DNA from: Verrucomicrobiota bacterium
GTDB lineage: Bacteria; Verrucomicrobiota; Verrucomicrobiia; Chthoniobacterales; UBA10450
Length of the DNA stretch: 10,755 nucleotides
Direction: 5' to 3'
NCBI GenBank assembly: GCA_003217965.1
Contig: QHNB01000174.1
Coordinates: forward strand, 1-10,755
Position numbers and translations under genes: made by a program. Each line of letters begins with the position of its first letter. The first letter of the stretch is position 1. The notes under the pieces are model-generated. The model was not told where the DNA came from. It was given only the letters and a program-made list of their open reading frames with translations, and searched no databases. This document shows, piece by piece, positions 1 through 7,916 of the stretch.

Positions 1-1881
1 GCGCCTGCGTTCCGATCTTCAGCGACGACAGTATGAATAACTTCATGTAGTCGACTGGTATCTGCGCGCCATTCCAAGTCCACGGACGCCATCAGCACGC
101 GCATCAGCGCGTCGGAAGGAGTGACAGCCAAGATCCGATCCAGGACAGCGGCCATGTCAGCGAATCGCCGCAGCAATTCATAGCCTTGAGCCAAGCCATG
201 AAGGATTTCTATATTACGTGGATCCACCTGCGCGGCACGTTCCAAATTTTGGATATATTCTCGCCAGCGTCCTTGGCGCCGATCCATGTAACCCGCGACC
301 GCGAACACCTCAGGGTCATTCGGCAGGGCGCTTCGCGCAATCGCCAGCTCCGAACGGGCCCGGTTGTAATCGAAATAACAGTGATAATACACCCAAGCGG
401 CGGCGAGATGGGCTTCCCCCCGGTCGGGTCCCAATTCCAGCGCCTTTTTCATCGCTTCATTTGCCTGCTGGAGGCGGCGAGCGCTGTGATCAAATCCTGT
501 GTAATAGAGCTCTTGATAAGCGTACACCAGTTTGCAGTAAGCGAGCAAAAATGTCGAATCGCGTGCGATAGCCTGCTCCAAAAGGCGGGCAGCTTGGTCA
601 AGGTAAGTCCCTTGGCGTGAGTCAGAGCTGACTGCAAGTAGCGTTTTGGCACGAATGTAACAATCGTAAGCAGCAAGATCGGCCGTCGGCTGTTGCTCAA
701 TCGCCGCTTTCTCCCTTGGTGATAGCTTAGCTTGGAGCTGATCAGCCACAGCTTTGGCGATCTCGGTTTGGATCGCGAACACGTCGCCGAGCGGACGATC
801 ATAATGTTCCGCCTACAAATGGGCATCGGTCCTCGCATCGATCAATTGAGCGCTGACCCGCACGCGGTTCGAATCGCGCTGAACGCTTCCCTCCACGACG
901 TGTGCGACGCCAAGAGTGTTGGCGATCTCCCGCAGGTTTCGTTTCGCTTCTGTTTTGTATTGCATCACCGAAGTGCGGCTGATGACTTTCAGATCGGCGA
1001 TTTTTGCCAGGTCGTTTAGGATTTCGTCCTGCATACCGTCGGTGAAAAAAGAGTTCTCCTGATCTGCGCTCAGGTTTTCGAAGGGTAGTACCGCGATACT
1101 TTTTTTCGGAATGGAAGCCGTGATGCCCTCTTTGGCAGAAACCGGAATCGTATTCCCCGACTGTCGACGAAAAAAGATCGAGAAACTAACGACCAATGCC
1201 ACAGCTGAGAGAAGGACAGCAACTATAAGCCCCCACTTCGGCCAAATGGGTGCACTAATCGGCCGAACCGCATATCCCCTGGCTTGCTTCCCTCTTTTTC
1301 CGCGTCTGAGTTTTTCTGGGAGCGCCGGATTGCCGAGGCCGTCCTTGTAAAGATTAACAACATGAAGCCTTAGCCCGTGCTTAACCTCACATTCGCCAAG
1401 ATCGTGTAAGTAAGGCTGCCAGTTGGCGATATTGCGCTAGGTCATCGGCCAGATGTTTCGATAGCAAGATGTGTCCTGCGTCACTACAATCTAAAATACG
1501 CTGAGCGACATTGATTCCGGTTCCGGCGAGATTCACCCTATCATTAACGTCAGTAACCCGATTGACCGGCCCGCTGTGAACTCCCATTCGGACGCGAATA
1601 TCAGGGTGGCTCTTTAGAGCTTGGCTAATTTCCATCGCGCACCGCGGCGGCTCTTCCGGACTGCCGAAAAAAAGCAATGCCATTCCGTCGCCAGTTGGAA
1701 CACGGAGTAGTTTCTCACGTCTTTCCGCCGTCTGAAAACATTCGGTGGATCTCACGATCCGATTGAGCTCCTGAAGTACGTCGATCTGCTCGTTGACGAG
1801 CAATCTAGAATAACCGACGACATCGATTAACAAGAGGTGCGCGATCTCGAGTTCGAGATCTGGCTTTGGCTCAGCGGACAT
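1..1881 (-). pseudogene. Adenylate/guanylate cyclase-TolB-TPR protein, disrupted and partial
   Basis: The N-terminal part is a class III nucleotide cyclase domain. It has metal-binding Asp20 in LLLIDVVGYS, Asp65 in PTGDGMAL, and the transition-state pair Asn124/Arg128 in GINVAQR. It should make cAMP or cGMP. Near 1422 an extra base shifts the frame. In the second frame the protein continues (YRQ then WQPYLHDLGECEV), through a basic linker and one membrane segment (about 1250-1170), into a TolB-like domain (KSIAVLPFENLSAD). That domain meets an in-frame TAG at 813-815, where the family has the Trp of AHLWAE. Beyond it the same frame stays open to the left edge and encodes TPR-like helices, so the C terminus is outside the window. 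The ATG at 1881 is chosen because an AGGAGG lies at 1900-1905; an upstream ATG at 1938 would place that site inside the gene. The long open frames suggest recent decay or sequence errors. Domain calls are from motif recognition. Confidence 0.85.
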
Positions 1882-2149
1882 GTTGCGCGCGCAAACACTC
1901 CTCCTTTGCGGTCTCCACCATCGCAATGCCAGCGCCATAAGTCGAGACCAAATAACCTGAGGGGCACTGCGTTGGAGACGAACATCTTCTTTCGCAAACC
2001 TATTCTTCTAACTACAATCTCGGTTTTTGTTGCTCGGCTGACCTATTAAGAACGATTACTGAGATGAGCCGAGATGTAAGTATATGAATTTAAAAGAACA
2101 GGCCGTGGCGGTCTCAGGTTGAAATTGTCTATCCGTAGGGCGCCGTCTT
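1882..2149. promoter_or_regulatory. Divergent intergenic region, cyclase / folB operon
   Basis: This 268-base gap separates two divergent units and should carry promoters for both. On the minus strand AGGAGG at 1900-1905 is a strong ribosome-binding site, but it is 18 nt from the ATG. A perfect palindrome, TTGCGCGCGCAA (1883-1894), lies between them. On the plus strand a weak promoter-like pair is TTACTG (2056-2061) with TATATG (2081-2086), spacer 19; it is not convincing. A short TAGGG precedes the folB GTG. No RNA gene, repeat or conserved operator is apparent. Confidence 0.35.
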
Positions 2150-2524
2150 GTGTCACATTTTCGTGTCTTGATCGATTACATTCATATCGAGCAACTTGCG
2201 CTTCGCGCTCGGATTGGCGTGTCGGAACAAGAACGGGCTGAACCGCAGCGCATTGTCTGCAACATCACCATCAGCCCCAATATCGGTAGAGATTTCGCCG
2301 ATGATGTTGCGAATACTGTCGATTATTCCGCGGTGGCAGATTGGGTGAAACAGTTCGCTGCTCAATCTGAATTCCGACTGATCGAAACGCTCGCAGACAA
2401 CATCGCCAAAGGATTGTTAAATGATTTCCCGATACGAAAGGCAGTAGTCGAAGTGCGAAAGTTTGTTTTGTCTGATGCGGAGTTTGTTAGTGTGACCGTA
2501 ACTCAGCAGGCCGCAGTGGGTTGA
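2150..2524 (+). CDS. folB: Dihydroneopterin aldolase
   Basis: FolB cleaves 7,8-dihydroneopterin to 6-hydroxymethyl-7,8-dihydropterin and glycolaldehyde in folate synthesis, in the cytoplasm. The 124-residue length is normal for the family. The N-terminal signature GVSEQERAEPQR (residues 23-34) holds the substrate-binding Glu28. Tyr59 (TVDYSAV), Glu79 (LIETLADNIA) and Lys104 (VEVRKF) match the conserved active-site Tyr, Glu and Lys of the family. The start is a GTG with a weak TAGGG about 10 nt upstream; no better in-frame start is seen. The stop TGA is followed by a single base and then the argH ATG, so translation of the two is probably coupled. This is the first gene of the plus-strand run. 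FolX (epimerase) is a related alternative, but the motif set fits the aldolase. Confidence 0.9.
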   Translation: MSHFRVLIDYIHIEQLALRARIGVSEQERAEPQRIVCNITISPNIGRDFADDVANTVDYSAVADWVKQFAAQSEFRLIETLADNIAKGLLNDFPIRKAVVEVRKFVLSDAEFVSVTVTQQAAVG

Positions 2525-2525
2525 A

Positions 2526-3884
2526 ATGCGACGCGGTCGATTCGAATTCGGGACAGCGGCGGTTGCGCAAGCCTACAGCGAATCGGTTTCGTTCGATTGG
2601 AGGCTGTATCGCCATGACATTGCTGGGTCAATTGCTCACGCCTCCGCGCTGGCTGCGGCCGGAATTCTGAACCCGGACGAAGTCGAACAGATCAAGCGCG
2701 GGCTCCGGGAAATCGAAAGCGAGGTGGCGACTGGCAAATTCAAGTGGGACAAATCGCTCGAAGATGTCCACATGAATATCGAATCGGCCCTGACCAAGCG
2801 GATTGGACCAGCTGGCGCGAAGTTGCATACCGCACGCAGTCGCAACGATCAAATCGCACTCGATCTGAGGCTGTATGTTCGCGAGGAGATCACGGAGCTG
2901 ACGACACGCCTTCGCGCTGTGCAAAAGGCGTTACTCCTACTCGCGCAAAAGCATTTCGAGTTGCTGATGCCGGGCTACACCCATTTACAACGGGCACAAC
3001 CGATCTTTTTCTCACACTATTTGCTGGCGCAAATCGAGGCACTCGAACGCGATCACGAACGCTTGGACGAGACTCGTCGTCGCGCCGACGTTATGCCTCT
3101 GGGATCTGGAGCGATCGCTGGGTCAACAATCGTGGTGGATCGTGAGGCGATCGCAAAGTCACTCGGCTTTCGACGGGTGACGCAGAACAGCATCGATGCA
3201 GTGAGCGACCGCGATTTTGTGGCTGATTTTCTTTTTTGCCTGGCCATGATCGGCGTTCACCTCGCGCGTTTCAGCGAAGATCTGATCGTCTGGAGCACAA
3301 GCGAGTTTGGCTACATCGAGTTCAGCGATCCATTTGCCACCGGATCGAGTTTGATGCCGCAGAAGAAAAACCCCGACATGGCGGAGCTGACCCGGGCCAA
3401 ATCAGGCCGCCTGATTGGAAACCTGATGAGCCTGCTCGCAATCTTGAAAGGCTTACCCAGTTCCTATAATCGCGACTTGCAGGAAGACAAAGAAGCCTTG
3501 TTCGACTCCGTCGATACGGTGCGCGCCGCCCTGGAGGTCTTTGCGGCGATGTTGCCCGAACTGATCGTCCATCGAGAACGCATGGAATCCGCCGCGAGTG
3601 ATCCGCAGTTACTGGCGACTGATCTGGCCGACTATCTGGTGCGGAAAGGCGTGCCGTTCCGTGATGCGCATGCAATCGTGGGCAAGCTCGCCGCCAGCGG
3701 AAAACCCCTAAATACGCTTTCCAACGACGAATTCAATGCGGCGTCCGACGCCTTCGGTGCAGATGTGCACGAGATTTTCGATCTGCGCCTGGCCTTGCGC
3801 GGTCGGACCGCGACCGGCGCACCGTCGCCGGAAAACATCGAGCGGCAAATAGCGCGCTGGCACAAGTTGCTCGTGCTCGAATAA
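2526..3884 (+). CDS. argH: Argininosuccinate lyase
   Basis: ArgH splits argininosuccinate into arginine and fumarate, the last step of arginine synthesis, as a cytoplasmic homotetramer. The 452 residues match the usual length. Fumarase/aspartase superfamily regions are all present: EDVHMNIE (79-86), HTARSRNDQ (101-109), GYTHLQRAQP (150-159, with the conserved catalytic-region His), PLGSGAIAGST (191-201) and the signature loop GSSLMPQKKNPD (273-284) with the catalytic Ser. The N terminus is short: the family's WGGRF is here MRRGRF, followed by the usual FDWRLYRHDIAGSIAH. The ATG lies one base after the folB stop and no other start is available nearby in that frame. It is followed after 38 bases by the Nudix gene. 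No other arg gene is in view. Confidence 0.97.
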   Translation: MRRGRFEFGTAAVAQAYSESVSFDWRLYRHDIAGSIAHASALAAAGILNPDEVEQIKRGLREIESEVATGKFKWDKSLEDVHMNIESALTKRIGPAGAKLHTARSRNDQIALDLRLYVREEITELTTRLRAVQKALLLLAQKHFELLMPGYTHLQRAQPIFFSHYLLAQIEALERDHERLDETRRRADVMPLGSGAIAGSTIVVDREAIAKSLGFRRVTQNSIDAVSDRDFVADFLFCLAMIGVHLARFSEDLIVWSTSEFGYIEFSDPFATGSSLMPQKKNPDMAELTRAKSGRLIGNLMSLLAILKGLPSSYNRDLQEDKEALFDSVDTVRAALEVFAAMLPELIVHRERMESAASDPQLLATDLADYLVRKGVPFRDAHAIVGKLAASGKPLNTLSNDEFNAASDAFGADVHEIFDLRLALRGRTATGAPSPENIERQIARWHKLLVLE

Positions 3885-3922
3885 TTCGCTTTTCCGGAGA
3901 CGGCGCTTTTAATTCTCCCGCC

Positions 3923-4492
3923 GTGAGTTGGGAAACGATGTCAACCGAAACGAAGTTTGAAAACGCACATCTCACGGTCGCGATCGAGCGCGTACGAACG
4001 CCGACACGAGAACGTAACTGGACCACGGTGCGTCGCAAAGTCGCTGTGGTCATCGCTGCAATCACCCCTGAGTCCAAGATCGTGCTGATCAACCAGGAGC
4101 GGGTTCCCATTCGCGCCACGATCTGGGAAATGCCGGCCGGGCAGATCGATCGTCCGACCGATGAAGACGGCAGAGAGGCGCGCGAGGTCGCGCTGCGCGA
4201 ACTGCGTGAAGAAAGCGGCTACGAACTCGCACCGGGGGGAGAACTGATTGCCCTGGGTGATTTCTTTTCTTCGCCTGGCTTCACCGATGAACACGAATTT
4301 CTGTTCGCGGCCAAACCGGTGCGACGCTCACCAGATGGTCATGCTCATGACGAAAGTGAGACGATCCATGAGTGCCGCGAATTCTCCCTAGCAGAGATCG
4401 AGCGCATGATCGCGGACAACACGATTCGCGATGCCAATACCTTGAGTGCCTGGGCACGTTTAGTCGCGCGCAAGATTATTGTCCCGACCTGA
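3923..4492 (+). CDS. Nudix hydrolase, ADP-ribose pyrophosphatase type
   Basis: Likely hydrolyses ADP-ribose or a similar nucleoside-diphosphate sugar to AMP and a sugar phosphate. The Nudix box is at residues 73-100: Gly73, then RELREESGY (92-100) with the metal-binding glutamates. Upstream is WEMPAG (68-73) and downstream SPGFTDE (117-123), both typical of the ADP-ribose pyrophosphatase branch. The loop between Gly73 and the box helix is about five residues longer than the GX5EX7REUXEEXGU consensus, and the first consensus Glu falls on Arg84 with Glu85 adjacent. The start is ambiguous: GTG at 3923 or ATG at 3938 (MSTETKF), the latter with a weak GGGAAA just upstream. It ends one base before tatC. 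The substrate cannot be fixed from sequence. Confidence 0.88.
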   Translation: MSWETMSTETKFENAHLTVAIERVRTPTRERNWTTVRRKVAVVIAAITPESKIVLINQERVPIRATIWEMPAGQIDRPTDEDGREAREVALRELREESGYELAPGGELIALGDFFSSPGFTDEHEFLFAAKPVRRSPDGHAHDESETIHECREFSLAEIERMIADNTIRDANTLSAWARLVARKIIVPT

Positions 4493-4493
4493 G

Positions 4494-5270
4494 ATGGCAT
4501 TGCGCGATCTTTTCAAGTTCCGCGAGTTGCCCGAAAGCGAGACCTCCAAGCCGTTTCTTGAGCACTTGGAGGACCTGCGCTGGACGATCGTCAAGATGGC
4601 GATCACGCTCGTCGTGGCGATGATTGCTTGTTTCGCCTTACGCGGAGTGCTTGTCCGCGTCATGCAGGCACCGCTGCGAGATATCGATAAGCAATTGGGC
4701 GTCCTACGCGCCCTCGGCATTACTGATTCGATTACGATCTCGTTTCATCTGGCCTTTTATGCCGGGATAGTGATCTCATTTCCGCTGCTCTTGTTTTTCG
4801 CGGCCGAGTTTGTGCTTCCGGCATTAACCGCCGTGGAAAAGAAATTTCTGTTGCCCGCGATTGGCGTGAGCTTCGCGCTCTTTCTCACTGGCGTCGTGGT
4901 CTGCTACTTCTGGTTATTGCCGAAGACGATCCTCTTCTTTTTCCATGATACCCAATCCCTCGGCTGGGCGCCGGCTTGGACGGTGCAGCAATATTATTCT
5001 TTCGTTACCCGGTTCACCCTCGGTTTCGGACTGGCATTTGAATTACCCGTGGTCGTCCTCGTGCTTGTCCGCTTTGGTGTCATTTCTTATCAATTCATGG
5101 CTCGGACCCGGCCCTACGCGATTGTCCTGATTTTTCTTCTTGCCACGATCATTACCCCGACGCCGGACGTGCTGACCCTCGCCGCGATGAGTCTGCCCAT
5201 GTGCTTGCTCTATGAGAGCTGCATCTGGGTCGCGTGGTTCATGCGGCGGCGGCAACTGCGGGCGCGATGA
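4494..5270 (+). CDS. tatC: Sec-independent protein translocase subunit TatC
   Basis: TatC is the polytopic membrane receptor for twin-arginine signal peptides. The 258 residues and multiple hydrophobic segments (about 33-49, 80-108, 118-142, 165-190 and two near the C terminus) fit the six-helix fold. Conserved features are FLEHLEDLR at 21-29 (family HLxELR), Pro60 in the first periplasmic loop, Glu115 (AVEKK, equivalent to the E of KHER in E. coli), FGLAFELPVVV, and TPTPDVLT before the last helices. ATG 4494 is preferred over TTG 4479 because it follows the Nudix stop by one base, the same spacing as folB/argH. The stop overlaps the next ATG as ATGA. No tatA or tatB lies in the window, so the partners must be encoded elsewhere. 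Confidence 0.95.
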   Translation: MALRDLFKFRELPESETSKPFLEHLEDLRWTIVKMAITLVVAMIACFALRGVLVRVMQAPLRDIDKQLGVLRALGITDSITISFHLAFYAGIVISFPLLLFFAAEFVLPALTAVEKKFLLPAIGVSFALFLTGVVVCYFWLLPKTILFFFHDTQSLGWAPAWTVQQYYSFVTRFTLGFGLAFELPVVVLVLVRFGVISYQFMARTRPYAIVLIFLLATIITPTPDVLTLAAMSLPMCLLYESCIWVAWFMRRRQLRAR

Positions 5271-6355
5271 TCAATTACGACATTGTTTCCGCCATTTTTG
5301 CCTTCGTTTTAGGGGCGGCCATCGGCTCCTTTCTTAACGTCGTCATCTACCGGCTGCCGCTTGATCTTTCCGTGAACGAGCCGGAGCGGTCGTTTTGCCC
5401 TTCGTGCAAACAACCGATTCCGTGGCGTCATAATTTGCCGCTGTTGAGTTGGGTTGTGCTGCGCGGTCGCTGCGCCACTTGCGGGGCGCCAATCTCGTTT
5501 CGTTATTTCGCGGTCGAGCTGATGACGGCGCTCTTGTTCCTCATTATTTGGAGAAATTACCCATGGCAGATCGCGGTTGCGTATTGGGTTTTCATCGCAC
5601 TCGTCATCGCCGCCACCTTCATCGACTTCGAGCATTTCATCATTCCAGATGAGATTACGATCGGTGGCACAATCGCCGGCTTGATTGCATGCACACTGGT
5701 GCCGCAGCTGATGGAGAGGGACCGACGGAGCGTCGCTCTCTTAATTTCAGCCGGGTCAGCGGCGCTCGGTTACGCGTTGCTTTGGCTCATTCTCGAAGGT
5801 GGCAAACTCGTTTTTGGAAAGAAACGAATTCGCCTCGATCAACCGACAACGTTTACCTGGATCCGGCAAGGCGACGACGCCGATCTGGTGGTGGGGGAGG
5901 AGAAAACGTTGTGGAGTGAATTCTTTGCCCGCGACAGCGATCAGCTGCTGTTATACTGCGCGAACGCGAAAGTGGCCGAACGCGATTTCGGCGATACCGT
6001 TCTGCGTTTTCATTACAACCGGTTGGAGGTCGGATCGGATCATTTTGAGCTCGATCACCTCGACGAAATCCGCGGCACCGTTACCCAGATTCAAATCCCC
6101 CGCGAAGCCATGGGCCGGGGCGATTTGAAATTTCTTGCCTGCGTCGGCGCATTTTTGGGCTGGCGCGCGGTCCTTTTCGCCGTTTTCGCGGGCTCACTTT
6201 TCGGCTCGATCATCGGGCTGATTACTCTTTTGGTCGGGAAACGAGTTTGGTCACTCCGACTGCCCTTCGGGCCCTATCTCGCGCTCGGGGCGGTCACGTG
6301 GATGTTTTTCGGCGAATGGTTGTTCGGCTGGTACCAATCGCTTCTCCTGCGCTAA
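5267..6355 (+). CDS. Prepilin peptidase (A24 family) with large cytoplasmic insert
   Basis: An integral-membrane aspartic peptidase that cleaves the leader of type IV prepilins or type II secretion pseudopilins, and usually N-methylates the new N terminus. The N-terminal segment GSFLNVVIYRLP is followed by two CxxC pairs (Cys44/47 and Cys69/72) as in bifunctional PilD/GspO enzymes. The catalytic aspartates are probably Asp120 (FIDFEHFIIPDE) and Asp286 (GRGDLKFLA). Between them, residues about 187-280 form a polar insert absent from typical enzymes, where the GxGD motif follows soon after the preceding helix. This gives 362 residues against roughly 260-290. ATG 5267 overlaps the tatC stop by four bases, so translation is probably coupled; an upstream in-frame start at 5234 would overlap tatC more. 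The pilin or secretion system served is not in the window, so I give no symbol. Confidence 0.93.
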   Translation: MINYDIVSAIFAFVLGAAIGSFLNVVIYRLPLDLSVNEPERSFCPSCKQPIPWRHNLPLLSWVVLRGRCATCGAPISFRYFAVELMTALLFLIIWRNYPWQIAVAYWVFIALVIAATFIDFEHFIIPDEITIGGTIAGLIACTLVPQLMERDRRSVALLISAGSAALGYALLWLILEGGKLVFGKKRIRLDQPTTFTWIRQGDDADLVVGEEKTLWSEFFARDSDQLLLYCANAKVAERDFGDTVLRFHYNRLEVGSDHFELDHLDEIRGTVTQIQIPREAMGRGDLKFLACVGAFLGWRAVLFAVFAGSLFGSIIGLITLLVGKRVWSLRLPFGPYLALGAVTWMFFGEWLFGWYQSLLLR

Positions 6356-6374
6356 GGCAGGGCGGAGCCGGAAT

Positions 6375-7916
6375 CTAAACTTCCACCGGATTGGCCGCAG
6401 CCGAGGGCGCAGTCTGGACGGCGCGCGGAGACAACATCAGGTTCTTCAATTCCGCTTTCCACCACCGCAGTAAGCCTCTCGTGAAATGTTTGCGTAAACT
6501 CAAATCCGGAACGAACCCCTCGTAAAGCTCGCGCCAACTCGCGTTGAGCTCGCCGAGACGGCCGGCGGCCGCGCGCCGCTTGGCGATGGCGGCGAGCCGT
6601 CCATTGTAAAATTTTATAATCGCAGCGGCGATACGCCCCGGCTTTCCCTCGAAGGGCAGGCGCGAGAAGGTCTCTTCCGGATTGCGATATGCAGAAGCAA
6701 CCAGGCCAACGTAATAACTTGAGACATCGAGCAGCAATGCCGCCGACATCAAGTCCGCTTCACCGAGATAGAAATATTTGTCTTTGTAGAGGGACTCGAA
6801 CCAGCCCCGATACATCAGTGGATATTGTTTGTTGTAATAATCGACGACCGAGCTCACGTCTTCACCGCTGACGCTGCGCGCGAGCAGATCGGCAACGACA
6901 TAGCTGGTGTAAGAACAGAAATCGAGCCCGGGGCTGTAGAGCGGATCGATGAATCCCGCGGCATCACCTACAGCCGCCCAGCCATTGCCGCACACTTTCT
7001 CGCTCTGATAAGCCAATGCCGAATAGGCATGCACATCCCCCTCGATCGGCTTGGCGTTGACGAAAATTTCGCGACCAACCGGATGCGCCATCAGGTGATC
7101 GTGCAAACGCTGGGCGAGATTTGGCCCAGGGGGCAATTCGAAAATCCGGCTGTCGTAGACGATACCGGCGCTGACATCGCCGCCTCGCAGCGGAATAATC
7201 CAGCACCACCAGCCGTATCCCATGAGATGGTTTGTCGCCCAGGATCGGCTGGTCCGACAAGCGTTGGCGAAATCGGGAAATTTCTGTCGCAGTTCGTAGC
7301 TGTCCCAGTCTTTCGTGTCAGTGAAGCGCGCCCATACCGCGTTGATCGGATGCTCGGTATTTGGCCGAAAATATCCGAGCATGCGTGAGATCAGGGCGGT
7401 GCGCCCGCTCGCATCGACGATCCAGCGGGTACGAATCGCACGATCTTCGTTCGCGAACGAAACGGCCACGGTTTGGCCTTCGCCACCGTCCAGTTGCAAC
7501 GCAGTCACTTTCGCCGGACGCAGCAAGTCGCAGCTGGCTTTCACCGCCTGCTCCAGCATGTGGGAATCTAAGGTCGCGCGATCGACTTGAAAGCCGGACA
7601 GGCGCGCACCGTAGCGGGCGCCGACTTCGACGCAATCATCGAATGACTGTTCCCGGCGCTGGGAAAACCACATTCGCAACCCTTGTTTTGCAATGTGGTG
7701 ATGACCCAGGTGCTGGGTCATCCCCAGAATGCGGGTCATGTAGCAACTGCTGATTTCGGTCGTTGATTCGCCCACTTTGCGATCGAAGGCGGCGTTCTTT
7801 TCCACGATCAGCACTCGGGCATTCGGGCAGCGCCGTTTCAGAACGACCGCGGTAGCCGCTCCGGAAAAGGCCCCCCCGATGATAACGACATCGTAATCCA
7901 TGCAGGGCAAAAGCAT
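6375..7916 (-). CDS. Flavin-dependent halogenase-like monooxygenase
   Basis: A 513-residue FAD-dependent protein of the tryptophan-halogenase-like family. The N-terminal dinucleotide fold is DYDVVIIGGAFSGAA (7-21), a variant GxGxxG. VGESTTEI (48-55) is the usual halogenase segment after it. Lys77 in AKQGLRMWF sits where halogenases such as PrnA place the catalytic lysine. The signature WxWxIP is present as WCWIIP (237-242). A second FAD motif, GDAAGFIDPLYSPGLD, lies near residue 318. It could halogenate an electron-rich aromatic or act as a non-halogenating monooxygenase; substrate unknown. The start is taken as ATG 7916 with GAGAG just upstream; ATG 7901 is possible. The open frame reaches 8063, but that would run into nagA. 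No flavin reductase or biosynthetic gene is adjacent. Confidence 0.82.
   Translation of the reverse strand: MLLPCMDYDVVIIGGAFSGAATAVVLKRRCPNARVLIVEKNAAFDRKVGESTTEISSCYMTRILGMTQHLGHHHIAKQGLRMWFSQRREQSFDDCVEVGARYGARLSGFQVDRATLDSHMLEQAVKASCDLLRPAKVTALQLDGGEGQTVAVSFANEDRAIRTRWIVDASGRTALISRMLGYFRPNTEHPINAVWARFTDTKDWDSYELRQKFPDFANACRTSRSWATNHLMGYGWWCWIIPLRGGDVSAGIVYDSRIFELPPGPNLAQRLHDHLMAHPVGREIFVNAKPIEGDVHAYSALAYQSEKVCGNGWAAVGDAAGFIDPLYSPGLDFCSYTSYVVADLLARSVSGEDVSSVVDYYNKQYPLMYRGWFESLYKDKYFYLGEADLMSAALLLDVSSYYVGLVASAYRNPEETFSRLPFEGKPGRIAAAIIKFYNGRLAAIAKRRAAAGRLGELNASWRELYEGFVPDLSLRKHFTRGLLRWWKAELKNLMLSPRAVQTAPSAAANPVEV

Noticed and set aside
186..620. Plus-strand open frame opposite the TPR-like region
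   Set aside because: It is antisense to a well-explained coding frame that continues the cyclase-TolB protein, and its product resembles no family.
449..838. Minus-strand open frame of 129 codons below the TolB-like domain
   Set aside because: It lies in a different frame from the TolB-like domain. The frame of that domain continues past the TAG with family-like sequence (AEHYDRPLGDVFAIQ), so this frame is a shadow.
2056..2086. Promoter TTACTG / TATATG upstream of folB
   Set aside because: The spacer is 19 bases and both boxes match poorly; kept only as a remark in the intergenic entry.
2744..3145. Second plus-strand open frame inside argH
   Set aside because: It is a shadow frame; argH is intact and continuous across it.
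5234..5266. Earlier in-frame start for the prepilin peptidase
   Set aside because: It adds 11 alanine-rich residues from within tatC; the ATGA overlap at 5267 matches the tight spacing of the run.
6346..6361. Hairpin CCTGC-gctaag-GCAGG at the end of the prepilin peptidase gene
   Set aside because: The stem is only five pairs, it includes the stop codon in its loop and has no T-run, so it is not a credible terminator.
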